The notes under the pieces were generated by a model, which was not told where the DNA came from, made no database searches, and saw only the letters and a list, made by a program, of their open reading frames with translations. A program made the translations under genes and the position numbers. From positions 6,070,385 to 6,134,384 of the forward strand of contig NW_021167079.1 in assembly GCF_003711515.1 (NCBI RefSeq): a DNA stretch of 64,000 nt, written 5' to 3'. This DNA comes from Sodiomyces alkalinus F11. Its lineage: Eukaryota > Ascomycota > Sordariomycetes > Glomerellales > Plectosphaerellaceae. Shown one piece after another: positions 34,038-44,769 of this stretch. Within the stretch, counting starts at the first letter, position 1; each line of letters starts with the position of its first letter.

Positions 34038-36293
34038 ATGGACGCAGCAGTGCCCAAGCTCTCCGAGCTCCTCCGACATCCCGATGACCTCGACAAGATC
34101 GCCGGCCTGAAGCAAGAGTTCAGTCGGAAGAAGAATGCCGTCGACCTGCAGCTTCGCAGTGGTCTGCGCGATCAGCTCGAAACCACACAATCCGGCATGA
34201 ATGGCTTGACCGACGGCCAAAAAACAGTGCAGCTGATCAAGGAAGAGATGATGAAGATCGACCGCCTCTGCTCCGAGTCCCAGAACATGATCAAAGACTT
34301 CGCCAGCATCAACTTCGTTTCCCAAGCCCACCGCAACTTCGGCGCCGTCCAGACCATGCGCAGGAATCTCGAGACCTTCAACGAGCGCCTCTCCGTAGTC
34401 GAGGACATGCTCCGGCAGGACGAGGTCGACAAGGAGAACATGCCGAACCTGCTGCCCATCCACTACGAGCTCACCCAACTGCGAAACATCCGCGACGACG
34501 CCATGGAACAGATCCGGCGGGCAGAGGACCCCAGTCTCCAGTCCACCCTGGAGGACTACTTCCAGAGGCTCGACGACATGATCGACTGGTTCGACAGCCA
34601 CATTGGTCTTCTGGCCCTGAACCTCATCAACCTAGTGGTCAACGACAACAACGGGCTCGTCGTGCGCTTTGCCGTCATCATCGAATCCGAGGAGAAGAGC
34701 GATCAGAGGGTACTCGCTTTACAAGACGCCTTGAAAGACCACAAGGAGATGGCCACCCGGTTTCAAAGCATCACGGACGGCGCCAAGACGGTCAGAGGGT
34801 ACAAAGAAAAGTTTCTCCAGGCCATCAAGCTCAACGCCGAGGCGCAGTTTTCCGAGGCCAGGGCCGAGTTCCTCGAGGATCCGACCCAGCTGTCTCAGGC
34901 ACTGCAGTGGTATTTCAACGACCTTAACGCGGTCAAAATAGGCATGGCCCCGTTGGTGCCCAAGAAATGGCACATCCTCAAGACCTACGGCCGCGTCTAC
35001 CACGGCCTCATGCGCGACTTCCTTGTCGGCATCGTCGACGATCCCGAGGCCAGCCCCGGCCACACGCTCGAGATTATCGGCTACACCGACAAGTACTACA
35101 AGAGGATGGCCAAGCTCGGCTTCCGGCAGGACGAGCTTACCCCCCACGTCATCGACTCGCGCGAGGCCGAGCTCGTCCGGGAGTTCCGGCAACTCATCAT
35201 CAAATTCCTCGACGAGTGGATCGACCGCATCTTCACCCAGGAGAAGAAGGATTTCGCCGAACGGAACGTCGAAGGGTCCAACCTGGACCAGGACGAGTAC
35301 GGCTACTTCCGCACCAGGAACCTGGTCGACATGTGGCGGATGTTGCGGGAACAGGTCGACGCCGCGGCCAACTCGAAGCGCGCCGACGTCGTCGAGGGCG
35401 TCATCGATGCCATGTTCCTCCGCCTGCGGTCGCGGCAGCAGTCCTGGCAGGAGATGCTCGAGGAAGAGGCCGTCAAGTACGAGACGGGCAAGGCGCCGGA
35501 CCTGGACGGGTTCCAGGCCCTGCAGGACTGGCTCGTCGGCACGGCCAACGACCAGATCGCTTGCATCGACGACAGCGAAGAGGAGAACAGGCTCGGGTAT
35601 CTGTCCGACTTCCGGCAAAAGTTCGAGCCTCTGGTGTCGCCGGCGTACATGGAGCGTGCCGACGGCGAGATCTTCATGCTGCGAGACGGCTACGTTGACT
35701 TTAGCACGTGGTGCATCACGACATTCGTCCGGCTCATTTTCGCCGTCGACTTCAAGGCGGTCATGCCCGATTTCTTCACCCCCAAGTGGTACACCAGCAC
35801 GGCCATGAAGCAGATGACCGTGACCTTTGAGGAGTACGTCGGCGACTACCGGCAGGTCCTCCACCATTCGCTCGTCGATATCTTCACCGAGATCTTCGCC
35901 GACGAGCTGCTCGTCCGCTACCTGACGTCCGTGCGGAACAAGGGCGCCAAATTCAAGCGGGCGGACCCGTTCCAGGACAAGATCTTCAACGACATCAAGA
36001 CCGCCTTCGACTACTTCAGCAGCTTGCCCAACCCGGACATCGGCAACTCGGTGAAACAGACGTGGAGGGCCACCGAGTATTTCCTCCAACTGCTCACCGT
36101 GGAGAAAGATGCAGTCCCCGATGCGTTTGAAAGATTTAAGACGGCTTATTGGGACTTGCAAATCACCTGGGTCGAGGCCGTCCTTAGGTCTCGGGACGAC
36201 TTTGAGAGAGCCATGCTCAATGCCGTCAAGGCGAGGGCAGCCCAGCTTGACGTGCCTCGCACGGGAGAGACGATCATGGGCAAAGTCAAATAA
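34038..36293 (+). CDS. SEC6: exocyst complex component Sec6
   Basis: Subunit of the octameric exocyst that tethers secretory vesicles to the plasma membrane, especially at growing hyphal tips. A single uninterrupted exon encodes 751 residues, the usual length. The N-terminal third is coiled-coil (PKLSELLRHPDDLDKIAGLK onward) and includes the conserved SINFVSQAHRNF and LLPIHYELTQLR segments. The block ALQWYFNDLNAVKIGMAPLVP and the helical C-terminal half with KYYKRMAKLGF fit the Sec6 family. High GC at third codon positions produces a long antisense open frame on the minus strand, which is not a gene. The assembly gap lies 150 bases before the ATG. Confidence 0.95.
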   Translation: MDAAVPKLSELLRHPDDLDKIAGLKQEFSRKKNAVDLQLRSGLRDQLETTQSGMNGLTDGQKTVQLIKEEMMKIDRLCSESQNMIKDFASINFVSQAHRNFGAVQTMRRNLETFNERLSVVEDMLRQDEVDKENMPNLLPIHYELTQLRNIRDDAMEQIRRAEDPSLQSTLEDYFQRLDDMIDWFDSHIGLLALNLINLVVNDNNGLVVRFAVIIESEEKSDQRVLALQDALKDHKEMATRFQSITDGAKTVRGYKEKFLQAIKLNAEAQFSEARAEFLEDPTQLSQALQWYFNDLNAVKIGMAPLVPKKWHILKTYGRVYHGLMRDFLVGIVDDPEASPGHTLEIIGYTDKYYKRMAKLGFRQDELTPHVIDSREAELVREFRQLIIKFLDEWIDRIFTQEKKDFAERNVEGSNLDQDEYGYFRTRNLVDMWRMLREQVDAAANSKRADVVEGVIDAMFLRLRSRQQSWQEMLEEEAVKYETGKAPDLDGFQALQDWLVGTANDQIACIDDSEEENRLGYLSDFRQKFEPLVSPAYMERADGEIFMLRDGYVDFSTWCITTFVRLIFAVDFKAVMPDFFTPKWYTSTAMKQMTVTFEEYVGDYRQVLHHSLVDIFTEIFADELLVRYLTSVRNKGAKFKRADPFQDKIFNDIKTAFDYFSSLPNPDIGNSVKQTWRATEYFLQLLTVEKDAVPDAFERFKTAYWDLQITWVEAVLRSRDDFERAMLNAVKARAAQLDVPRTGETIMGKVK

Positions 36294-37807
36294 ATGACCG
36301 CCCTGAATGAAGCAAAGGGCCAAGAGAGGCCTCTTAGTCTCGTCAAGCAGTCCGCTTCAAACCCGCCCCCCCAACGGTCGACCCAAGAACCCGAAACTTC
36401 CGCTGCTGCTTCTTGGGATGGGGATCTTGCCGAAACAACCCAACCAGATACAACATCCCCCCAACCAGACACCCATCAGCACGACAGTTCTAGGGGCATT
36501 GTCCCAGCCAACTGATGCGCTATTAGCACGTTCCATAGAGCCAGGGGCTCATTTGCTTTAATAGCCTTCATGCTCATCCTTCCATCCCCAACCGCCTACA
36601 TGGCATAGGCTGACGGTAGTAAATAAGGGGAATTTCTTGGCCAGGGTTCTCCTGGCACCCTGGTACCAATTCCCAGGAAACAAACGTCGGGCACTTGGGC
36701 ATCGACCCAACTTCTAGTCGCTGTCACTACAGCTGCTCTCGCGCCGAGAGACGATTAACAGAGAGAGAAAGATGGTTTCGATGGTTTCTGGAAAGTCATG
36801 GGATGGATTCTTTTGCACCTGTCCAGCATGTGAGTGAACATGTTTTAGCAGCAGCGATCCCGGCGCCCTCGGCTCCGAGTCACTTGTCCGCTCGGAGAAC
36901 CTGTACAGGTACGGGATACGGGATATTACGGGATACCACAACCTCGGGGTTTCACATGTCAGTGATAAAAGCTTCCAAGAAGATTGTTAGTGCAAAAACC
37001 ACCTTACGTACAGGCACTTAACCCCTCCAACAAGCCCCTCCACCCTCTTCCGTCCACTCTTCTCTTCCCTTGCAGACCCTTGAATTGCCTAGGCGCATGG
37101 CGTGTCACGCGTTTCTCTAAGCCCGGGGGTCTCCTTGGTCATAATGATATTCCACCTATCTGCACAGGGTTACGTTTCTCATGCCTGGGAAAGGCATACA
37201 CCATGCCCATGCCATGTTCGCACCTTGCTCCGTACGGGTATACCACGTACAGTAGTGAGGTCAGGACTGCAAATACTGTGTAGTTTCTCGGCCGTGTCGG
37301 CATTAGCTCCTTGCGTCCTCAGCTCCCCCTGCTAGAACAAATACAGGACAACTCCGATCTCGTGGCGAGGAAAACAAGACTCGCCCAACGTTGCCGGGGA
37401 AAACCAGCGGCACGTATCCAACTGATCCTGGCATCTCCGGTGCTGTCATCAAACATGGGGTATTCCTGTATCCCTCTCCCCACCTTGGTGGTTTGGCCAC
37501 CCCTTTCCGAATCTCGCCTCGTATTGGCGAAGCCAACTAAACAAACCCCTCCGGCCACACCCGCCCGGGGGTCCTCCAAGTGCGCCAACTACATAATCAA
37601 TGCCCACCAATCCAATGATATGCCCCAACATGGCCTTCGTCCATCTGCGCCCAATGGATGTTGAACCCAACTCAAATACTGGATGTACTCGAGGCTCGGG
37701 GGCACAATATAACAACAAAGAAAAGAAAAAAAGAAGAAGAAAAAAGAAAAATGCCCGTTACGTCCGAATTACTGATACACGGCCTAGCGCGGGTGGAATG
37801 TCGACCG
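36294..37807. other. convergent spacer between SEC6 and the bHLH gene
   Basis: About 1.5 kb with short open frames that have no domain content. An A-rich stretch lies near 37718-37750. No gene is supported. Confidence 0.55.
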
Positions 37808-39379
37808 CTATTGTCTTCCCTCGAGGGCGCTCAGCTGCGCAGCGAGTTGTTCGTTCCCCTGCAGCATGTCTTCCAGCCACTCGGCAGCCATGGTGAGTAT
37901 GGTGCTCTTGCTAAACCCGCCACCCTTGAGACCCGGCACCAGTTCGCAGAGGTCGTCGAACCCTTCTTTAATGATAGTCCTCCGCTTTTGCTCGCTGCGA
38001 ATGTGGTTCTCCCGCTTCTGCGCCTCCGTCAAGTTTTCTCGCGGAGGCTTCGCCGCGGCGCCGGGCTTGCGTCGTCGACTGGGTGCGCCGCTTTCGGACG
38101 CCGTCGCGACCTCGTTCTTGGACTTCCTTTTCCTCGAGCCCTTTGACATCGTCCCGGCCATGTCCTCGTCCTCGTCGTCCTCCTCATCGTCCGCATCATC
38201 GTTGGTATTCCGACTCTTCCGCCGTTTCCTAGGAGGCCCCTCCTGAACCTCCTCCGTTCGAGTGGCTTCCGGCGCTTGTCTATCCTGGGGGGCGCGATGA
38301 GAGGAGACCTCGTCGTTCGGGGTCGGTAGTCGGGTGGTGGTGGCGCTCTGGCTAGGTTCTAGGCACTCGATGTAGCGCAACTGGTCCTTGGAGATCGCAT
38401 CCAGGGTTTCCCTAGACGACTCGGGCATGAAGCTCTGGGAACCGAAGCGCAAATCGGAACCCCATTGTATCTCAACCTGGGGCCTGCTCTGTTGCGGTGA
38501 TGATGCTGTCGTTTGTCGTTCGACCGGAGCCGACGCATATAGCAAATCGGGGAAAGCGTTCACGTACTGTGCCTGAGCAAAGCCGGAGTTACTAGTGTAG
38601 GTGTTGCTGTGGTCTGGCCGTCTGAAGCTATCCATCGGCTGATGCTGCCTTGAATGGCCCATGGGGATATCTCGCGAGGGGAGTAACGGCGTTGCAGGCG
38701 TTCTTGGTGATGCGCCATTCTGTAACACGGAGGCCGCAGCAAGAACCTCCGCCGAAGGATGAGGTTCGGTGGACGACCGGGGGGGAGCATTCGCTGAAGC
38801 ATGAGGCGGAGGCGGAGGAGCCATCAACCCGGAACCCACGGACATCATATCCAGAAAGTCGTGGTGGTGCAGGTCAGCGCTGGGGAACGGAAATGACGAC
38901 GTTTGGCCCAGAGACGTTGAGGTGCCCATAAACTGGGGAGGCAACTGCAACCAGGCATCGCTATGGTTCAGGCCTTCCCCGAACGAGGGGAGGTTGTAGT
39001 GGCCGGACGTCAAGTCATCGAAAAAAGAAGAGATCATTTTGGAGTCATTATCGGAGAGGAGGGGGGCCCCTGGGGCCGGTTCAGGTGGGGCATCAAAGAA
39101 ACTGTCCTGTGACGCATCGATGGAGTCTGGCCGAGGGGTTCGGTCAGAAAGGACAGACGAAGCGATGAGAGTCAATATTTCAAGAGGGAGGAGGAAGAGG
39201 AGGAAGAGGAGGAAGAGGAGGAAGAGGAGGAAGAGGAGGAAGAGGAGGAAGAGGAGGAAGAGGAGGAAGAGGAGGAAGAGGAGGAAGAGGAGGAAGAGGA
39301 GGGAAGACATACACCCAAAGGGTAGGTTGGCGTCCGAGGGCTGCGAAGAACCCATTCTGGGACGTTGGATAGCAAGCAT
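37808..39379 (-). CDS. bHLH transcription factor (Ino4-like helix-loop-helix)
   Basis: Two exons, 39379-39313 and 39126-37808, give 461 residues. The C-terminal 75 residues form a bHLH domain: basic region NHIRSEQKRRTIIKEGFDDL, loop LVPGLKGGGFSKS, and helix 2 TILTMAAEWLEDML. Proteins of this type bind E-boxes as dimers. Two Lys/Arg stretches (PPRKRRKSRN and SRKRKSKN) are likely nuclear signals, with an acidic Asp/Glu block between them; the rest is Ser/Pro/Gln-rich. The intron 39127-39312 (GTATGT donor, CTGAC branch, CAG acceptor) contains a 9-bp repeat; left unspliced, it would encode an odd poly-Leu/Phe run joined in frame. Splicing yields LPFGYSIDASQD. The first exon and start are the least certain part. 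Confidence 0.82.
   Translation of the reverse strand: MLAIQRPRMGSSQPSDANLPFGCMSSLLFLLFLLFLLFLLFLLFLLFLLFLLFLLFLLFLLFLLPLEILTLIASSVLSDRTPRPDSIDASQDSFFDAPPEPAPGAPLLSDNDSKMISSFFDDLTSGHYNLPSFGEGLNHSDAWLQLPPQFMGTSTSLGQTSSFPFPSADLHHHDFLDMMSVGSGLMAPPPPPHASANAPPRSSTEPHPSAEVLAAASVLQNGASPRTPATPLLPSRDIPMGHSRQHQPMDSFRRPDHSNTYTSNSGFAQAQYVNAFPDLLYASAPVERQTTASSPQQSRPQVEIQWGSDLRFGSQSFMPESSRETLDAISKDQLRYIECLEPSQSATTTRLPTPNDEVSSHRAPQDRQAPEATRTEEVQEGPPRKRRKSRNTNDDADDEEDDEDEDMAGTMSKGSRKRKSKNEVATASESGAPSRRRKPGAAAKPPRENLTEAQKRENHIRSEQKRRTIIKEGFDDLCELVPGLKGGGFSKSTILTMAAEWLEDMLQGNEQLAAQLSALEGRQ
39192..39302 (-). repeat. 9-bp minisatellite inside an intron (CTCTTCCTC, about 12 copies)
   Basis: On the plus strand AGGAAGAGG repeats about 12 times almost perfectly; on the coding strand it is an uninterrupted polypyrimidine tract filling more than half of the 186-bp intron of the bHLH gene. 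Confidence 0.92.
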
Positions 39380-42300
39380 TAGTGCGTTTTGGCGCAGTTC
39401 AGGTGGTGTTTCCTGCCGATGCCATGGGCCTGAGAAGAGAATGCGGAAGCGGAAGTGTAGAATCAAGGCCGGAGAGCGGAGAACAGAGCGGGGAGACGGC
39501 TGCAGGAAGACGGATAGACGAAGCCCGCCCGTTGTTGCGGAGGCTCATGTATCGTCAAGTGTCGCCCCCAGAATTTAGTCCTTTTTTTTCTTAGCGAGAG
39601 AGCTCGCGCAAATCGCAACACTGACTGAACTGTAATGACCGGGATTCTTGGGGCCGTGTGTAGAATGGGCCGCCTCGAGTGTCGGTAATAGCTGGCTCCC
39701 CAAACGGTTGAGTTGGAGGGCGGTGACAAGGAGAACTGTTGCAGCAACGTCGCTGTGGCGCGGAACGGTTGCTAAAAGCTAGAATAAATACACGGGGGAT
39801 CTCGAGGTTCCGTAATACTGAGTATGGAGTAGTAATATCGGTGGTGGGAATAATCGATCGGTGGTGGTTGGAGCTACTGAAGTATAATGCAGCCCTTCGA
39901 GCCGAGCAGAGTAGAGTCGAGTCGAGTCGAGTCGTTGTGGTTGAGGATGAGGTCGGTCTGGCCGTGGTTGAGTGGGAAAGCCACAGGTACAAAATCAGAG
40001 GAGTATCGCGTGAGAACTAGGTTTCCCCATTTCCATCGTTTGCCGTTTTGGGACGGACGTCTGGCGAATAAATGCTGCAGGGCAGACAAGATAGTTCTGG
40101 CTTAGGATAGAGATGCGACGGTAGCAGGAAGGCAGCGAGGGGCTGGGAGATTTGAGAAAAAGAGAAGACGGGAGGCGAGCCGTAACGGCCTACATAGTAA
40201 TTATTACTCCGTACTTCCGTATCCTTACCAAGTAGAAGTACAGGTGGGAGAGGTTAAAAGTTCCAGGGTGCGAGTTGTGAAGTTGTGGCACGGAAGGAAT
40301 GACGCTTCTGTTGAAAACAGCATGAGGCCCCGACCGGGAATGGTTCTATAAACGGTATGGTGCGGCCCTACTTTTTTGACCACTCCAGCAAATTAAGAGT
40401 ACGTACTCCGTACTCCAAGCTAAGTACCTAATACCTGCCTACCTACACGTTGTACATGGAAGAGAAAATACTAACACGTAGCGTGGCGGGGGCTGGGGCG
40501 ACAGGTGGAGGGGGGATCTGCATGTACCTACCTGATCCGTACTTCGTACCTGGACGGAGTAAGTCCCTGTTAAAGAACGCGGGGAGGAAATTACAGGGTC
40601 GCTCGAACGTCCTAGATATTGGTGATCGACTATTTATCAAGGCAGAACAGTGTTGAATCGGGGTGTGTCCAATATTCAGTAAGGTGGGGCGAATACGAGC
40701 GACTATTCGCTGAAATTTCCCTCAAACCCCTCGATAAAATAAACACAGTTTCTAATAGTACTCTAACAGCATCATGGTACTATCGGAATAATCACATGTC
40801 TGGAGTTTGATCAGATCATTCAGTCACCTAACCTCGAAGGAAGGTCTCGTCCATTTCAGTGCTTGATGGATACTCATGGATACTTTTCTTGTGTAGGCAC
40901 GGATAGTTGGGCCAAGCAGTACGGCGCATCTCGGTCAGGGGGTCATCAGTTGCGCATGATCAAGATCTCAATGCAAGAGTACTAAAAGGACTAAAACGGG
41001 CATAGAGGCCGGTCACTGTCAAATAATGACCTCGTCGAGATACAAATATTCGTACCTGGGAGTCGGTGTTCTATGCGTCGCACACCAACCACTGTCTCTT
41101 TTTGTTTCATTCCCCCCCCCCCCCCCCTTTTTTTTTTTTCTTTCTTCTTCTTTTTTCTTTTTTCTTCCTTTCTTCTTTTCTTCTCGAACATTGCCCCCGT
41201 CTACCCCCTGTGGAACCGGTGGGGACGTTGAACGTATGTATCCGTAATGAAACAGGTATTTCCTCCGTACTGAAACGACTTACTGCTTGGTATTGCTTCG
41301 TACCTTGGTGCTGGTGGTTCGTGCTCGTGAGCCGTGACAAGTGACAGGGGAAGGGTTAGTTGGGTTGCAGTGCCAGCGGCATAGATAGATAGAGCGTCAG
41401 CCAGCCAAACCGACTTATTTAGGTATTTGACCCCTTGTTCAGTCTGTTATTAGTGGATTACCTAGTCCCGAAGCCACGGATGAAGAACGTTTGGGGGGTA
41501 GGGATCGGGCTAGGTGCCTCTCTGCCGTGATGTTCTATGGGTGTGTGAGTGGTACGTTGTACAAACCACAAAAGGAGACTACCTCCACGAAAGACGTCCA
41601 AGGAGACAAAGTCGACCACGAGGACACGGTAACAAATATGGAGTAAGAACAGTAAACACTTTTCCTTCCAACGGATTTCGCTAATTGTAACTGGATGCTT
41701 CGTACTCTGTCCACCTGTCATGCCAGCTTGGTACGGTAGCTTGTTAGTTTCCAAGAAGCACTTCACACGGAGTGTATGTAGGTATATCACGTGCGACAGG
41801 TCTGACCGACGATCGGGATCCCCCCGAGTTCTCCTGGCCTGCATTCCATGATTTCACCTCCTACAAAGTACTTCGTACATATGCGCCTATGAATGCACCT
41901 GCACACGCTGCACGCCCTGCACGCGACGAACCTCGGCCTACATCTACGCTGTATCCGCAGGTTCGGGTTTCACGGGTTGAACAAAGCCATCTGCCATCTG
42001 CCAACAACAACTAAGGTACCAAGTATTAATTAGTATCACACCGTAACTAATTGATTTATCTCCTCATCTCATTATTATGTTGTCCATTCTCTATACTTCT
42101 CTTCCATTTTCTTCTTCGTAATCGTCTCTCCTTTCCAGCTTTCCACCCACTGTCCGGTCCTTACTTTTACCTTTCTCTGTTCTTAGTTACCTTACGCACT
42201 TATTACTTCTTATTACTGAGGCTTTTCACTTGCACTTGGGGGAAGCCAGAAGCTCGGCCACGCCACCGCCCCGAACCCTTGGTAAGACTAAACGTCCCAT

Positions 42301-42485
42301 TTCCGTCATGGAAACTGTGACGATTGTTCCTCTGTCGAAGTGACTTTGTCTCTATACTGCTCCTATTGCTCCCTTCAACTCATATCCACCCATTGTATTC
42401 AGCCATACTGGACTCTCACACCTCCCCTTTAACGGCCGGACTGCTTTACACGGTCAAAACTGCCCCAGAGTCGAATCCTCACGCG
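39380..42485. other. 3.1-kb intergenic region between divergent genes
   Basis: Large shared upstream region of the bHLH and TMEM135-like genes. It has a GAGTC repeat (39909-39935), several CTCCGTACT, TACTTCGTA and GTACGTACTCC palindromes (40205-40225, 40395-40420, 40535-40550, 41865-41885), and a C-run joined to a T-rich tract at 41112-41180. Open frames here lack domains. Confidence 0.55.
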
Positions 42486-44304
42486 ATGACACGACAAGGC
42501 CAAGTGCGAATCCGTGGCAGCAACATCCTCGAACTTCGAGCAATCCCACCTTCACTGAGGCCCCTTATAAGGGCTTACCTTATCGGCTACGCCTCTTCCG
42601 TCGGCCCCAAACTCCTGAACGTGCTTCTTCGACAAATCGCCGTAGCTCGAAGACGCCGCAACTCCACCACCGAGGATTCTTCCTCACCCCGAAAATACCA
42701 ACATGACGATCTCCTAACTTCCCTACGTCGCATAATTCTCGCCGGCTTCGACTGGAGGACCTTTCCCACTTTCTGTGCTGTCCTTGTCGGTGGCAGTACG
42801 ATCCTTGAGGTGCGTGAAAAAGGCCTTTGGTCTTCATCGCGGTGGCCGGGGTGTGAACTTCCCCATCCGCAACGATGAGCCGAGGGCCAGACAACTCTAC
42901 AAGAATCAAGTCTCGTCCCATTTTTCGCACGAAAAAAAAAAAACTCACAATTCACAGGCCCCAATTCGACGGCTCTGTCAACGCTTAGCACCCAGTCTTA
43001 GTGACGTAGCTCAGACGAGGTAAGCCCTTGACTATGCGCTCCCCAACTCGAACCACTTCGCCGTATATTTCTGGGTGTTTAGTCCTTGCTAAAACTGCCT
43101 CGCAGGCTCGCAAGATGGGTTTCGACGTTCCTCCCCGCCTACCTTGGTTTACGTCTCTTGCAGTCGAAGCAGAGTCCCGCCTTTACCGAGTCGGTCCCCA
43201 TGAAGTCCAACGACCATCCGGGAGTCGAGCGGAAGGAGGTCAGATACGCAGGCCGCACTCTGGACTTGTCCTTGTTTGCAGTCACCCACGCCATCGACGT
43301 CATAGTAGGCGAGTTGTGGTCTCGTCGCCGAGCTCGAAGAATCGCAGACCGGAAATGGACAAAGGTCAGCCCACGACGTTGCCCTTGCCCTTGTCATTTT
43401 CATTCCTAGCCCTCCCATCAAGCCAATGAATCCATGTTGACAATCTTCCCAGCTGGAGAGCCTACTATCTCGGTCAGCCGATCCATGCATCTTCGCTTGC
43501 TCTTCCGGCCTCATCATGTGGGCCTGGGTCTACCATCGCTCCCGCCTACCCCGATCATACCACAAATGGATCTCCTCCGCAGCCGCCGTAGATGACCGTC
43601 TCATCCAGGCCCTCCAGCGCTGCTCCAGCGGGGAGCTCCGCTACGGCGAGGACACGGGGCAAGCCGCGCTTCTGCAGCCCATGTGCGAGGATTACGGCTG
43701 GCCCCGCATCTGGGGGGACCCGTCCGTTATTGTCCCCATCCCCTGCGAGATGGTGCACATGGGCTGTGGCCCGCTGTGCGAATACCACGCCCTCATGCGC
43801 TTTCTTCGCTCCTGGCGCTGGAGCATGACCATGTACCTCCCCCTCAACCTGGCCCTCCGGATCCGCCGCAAGCCGCCCACGCCCCGGTCCCTCGCCCGCG
43901 CCGTCCTCTCAGCCGGCCGCTCCTCCACCTTCCTGGCCACCTTCATCGCCCTGTTCTATTACGGTGTCTGCCTCACCCGGTCGAGGATCGGCCCGCGCCT
44001 CCTCGGCACCGACGTCGCCACCCGCCAGGCCATCGACAGCGGTTGGTGCGTCGGCGTCGGCTGCGTCCTGTGCGGGTCGAGCGTGCTCATCGAGACGGCC
44101 TCGAGGCGGAAGGACATGGCGTTGTTCGTGGCCCCGCGGGCGCTGGCCACTCTGTTCCCACGCCGCTACGCCGAGGGTAAGCAGTGGCGGGAGACATTGG
44201 CCTTCGCCGCCAGTGCGGCGGTCGTATTCGCCTGTGCCCGAGAGAACCCTGCACGGGTCAGGGGAGTGCTAGGTAGGCTGTTGCCATTCGTGCTGCGGCA
44301 ATGA
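42486..44304 (+). CDS. TMEM135-like multi-pass membrane protein
   Basis: Exons 42486-42809, 42958-43019, 43106-43364 and 43453-44304 give 498 residues. Each join restores a conserved reading: LSDVAQTR joins LARWVSTFL, and RKWTK joins LESLLSRSADP. The layout resembles fungal relatives of TMEM135 (PMP52), a peroxisome/mitochondria-linked membrane protein. It has several hydrophobic segments, a Cys-rich CGPLCEYH motif before the last domain, and a final domain with helices around LATFIALFYYGVCL and CVGVGCVLCGSSVLIE. The molecular function of the family is unsettled; roles in lipid handling and mitochondrial shape are reported for animals. An in-frame ATG at 42324 exists but sits in leader-like sequence. 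Convergent with the Get2 gene. Confidence 0.78.
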
Positions 44305-44769
44305 TTGGTCAGACGGTCAAATCGAGAAGGCCTGTACGTATACATACTGCTAAATGGGGCATGAAGACGCCGTAATGTAGGTAATTATGTGTTTGGAGTT
44401 GGGAAGGGGACATGACGAGCCATGACAGAGTTAGAAGCTGCATGAGGAAGATGCCTAAGGTACCTAAGCAGAGAGACATGTCACGTGGGCTTGACTGCCG
44501 TGGATGTTGAAATGGTATCACTCAGTAAGGTAGTCGCCTTTGGGTTACAAGTCGATTCCTTCTGCAAGCTCGGTCACGGGTGATTGATGGACTGCTCACA
44601 TCTTGCTTCCTGAAAAAGGAAACGCATGGATTTAGGCTCATAGATAATCAACACAGGTGACCTAGCACAAAAGAATAAAGACCTGGCTGCATCATCCATC
44701 ATCCATCATCCATTCTCCATCGTCCACCTCCTCGGCCCATCATGTCCCTTAGTTGGCAAAGTTCTCTTT
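44305..44769. other. convergent 3' spacer
   Basis: 3' DNA of two convergent genes, with a TAAGGTACCTAAG palindrome near 44457. Nothing else is seen. Confidence 0.6.

Noticed and set aside
34719..36323. 534-codon open frame on the minus strand opposite SEC6
   Set aside because: It is a shadow of GC-rich third codon positions in SEC6: composition is Leu/Val/Gly/Asp-biased, there are no family motifs, and it lies wholly inside a well-supported gene.
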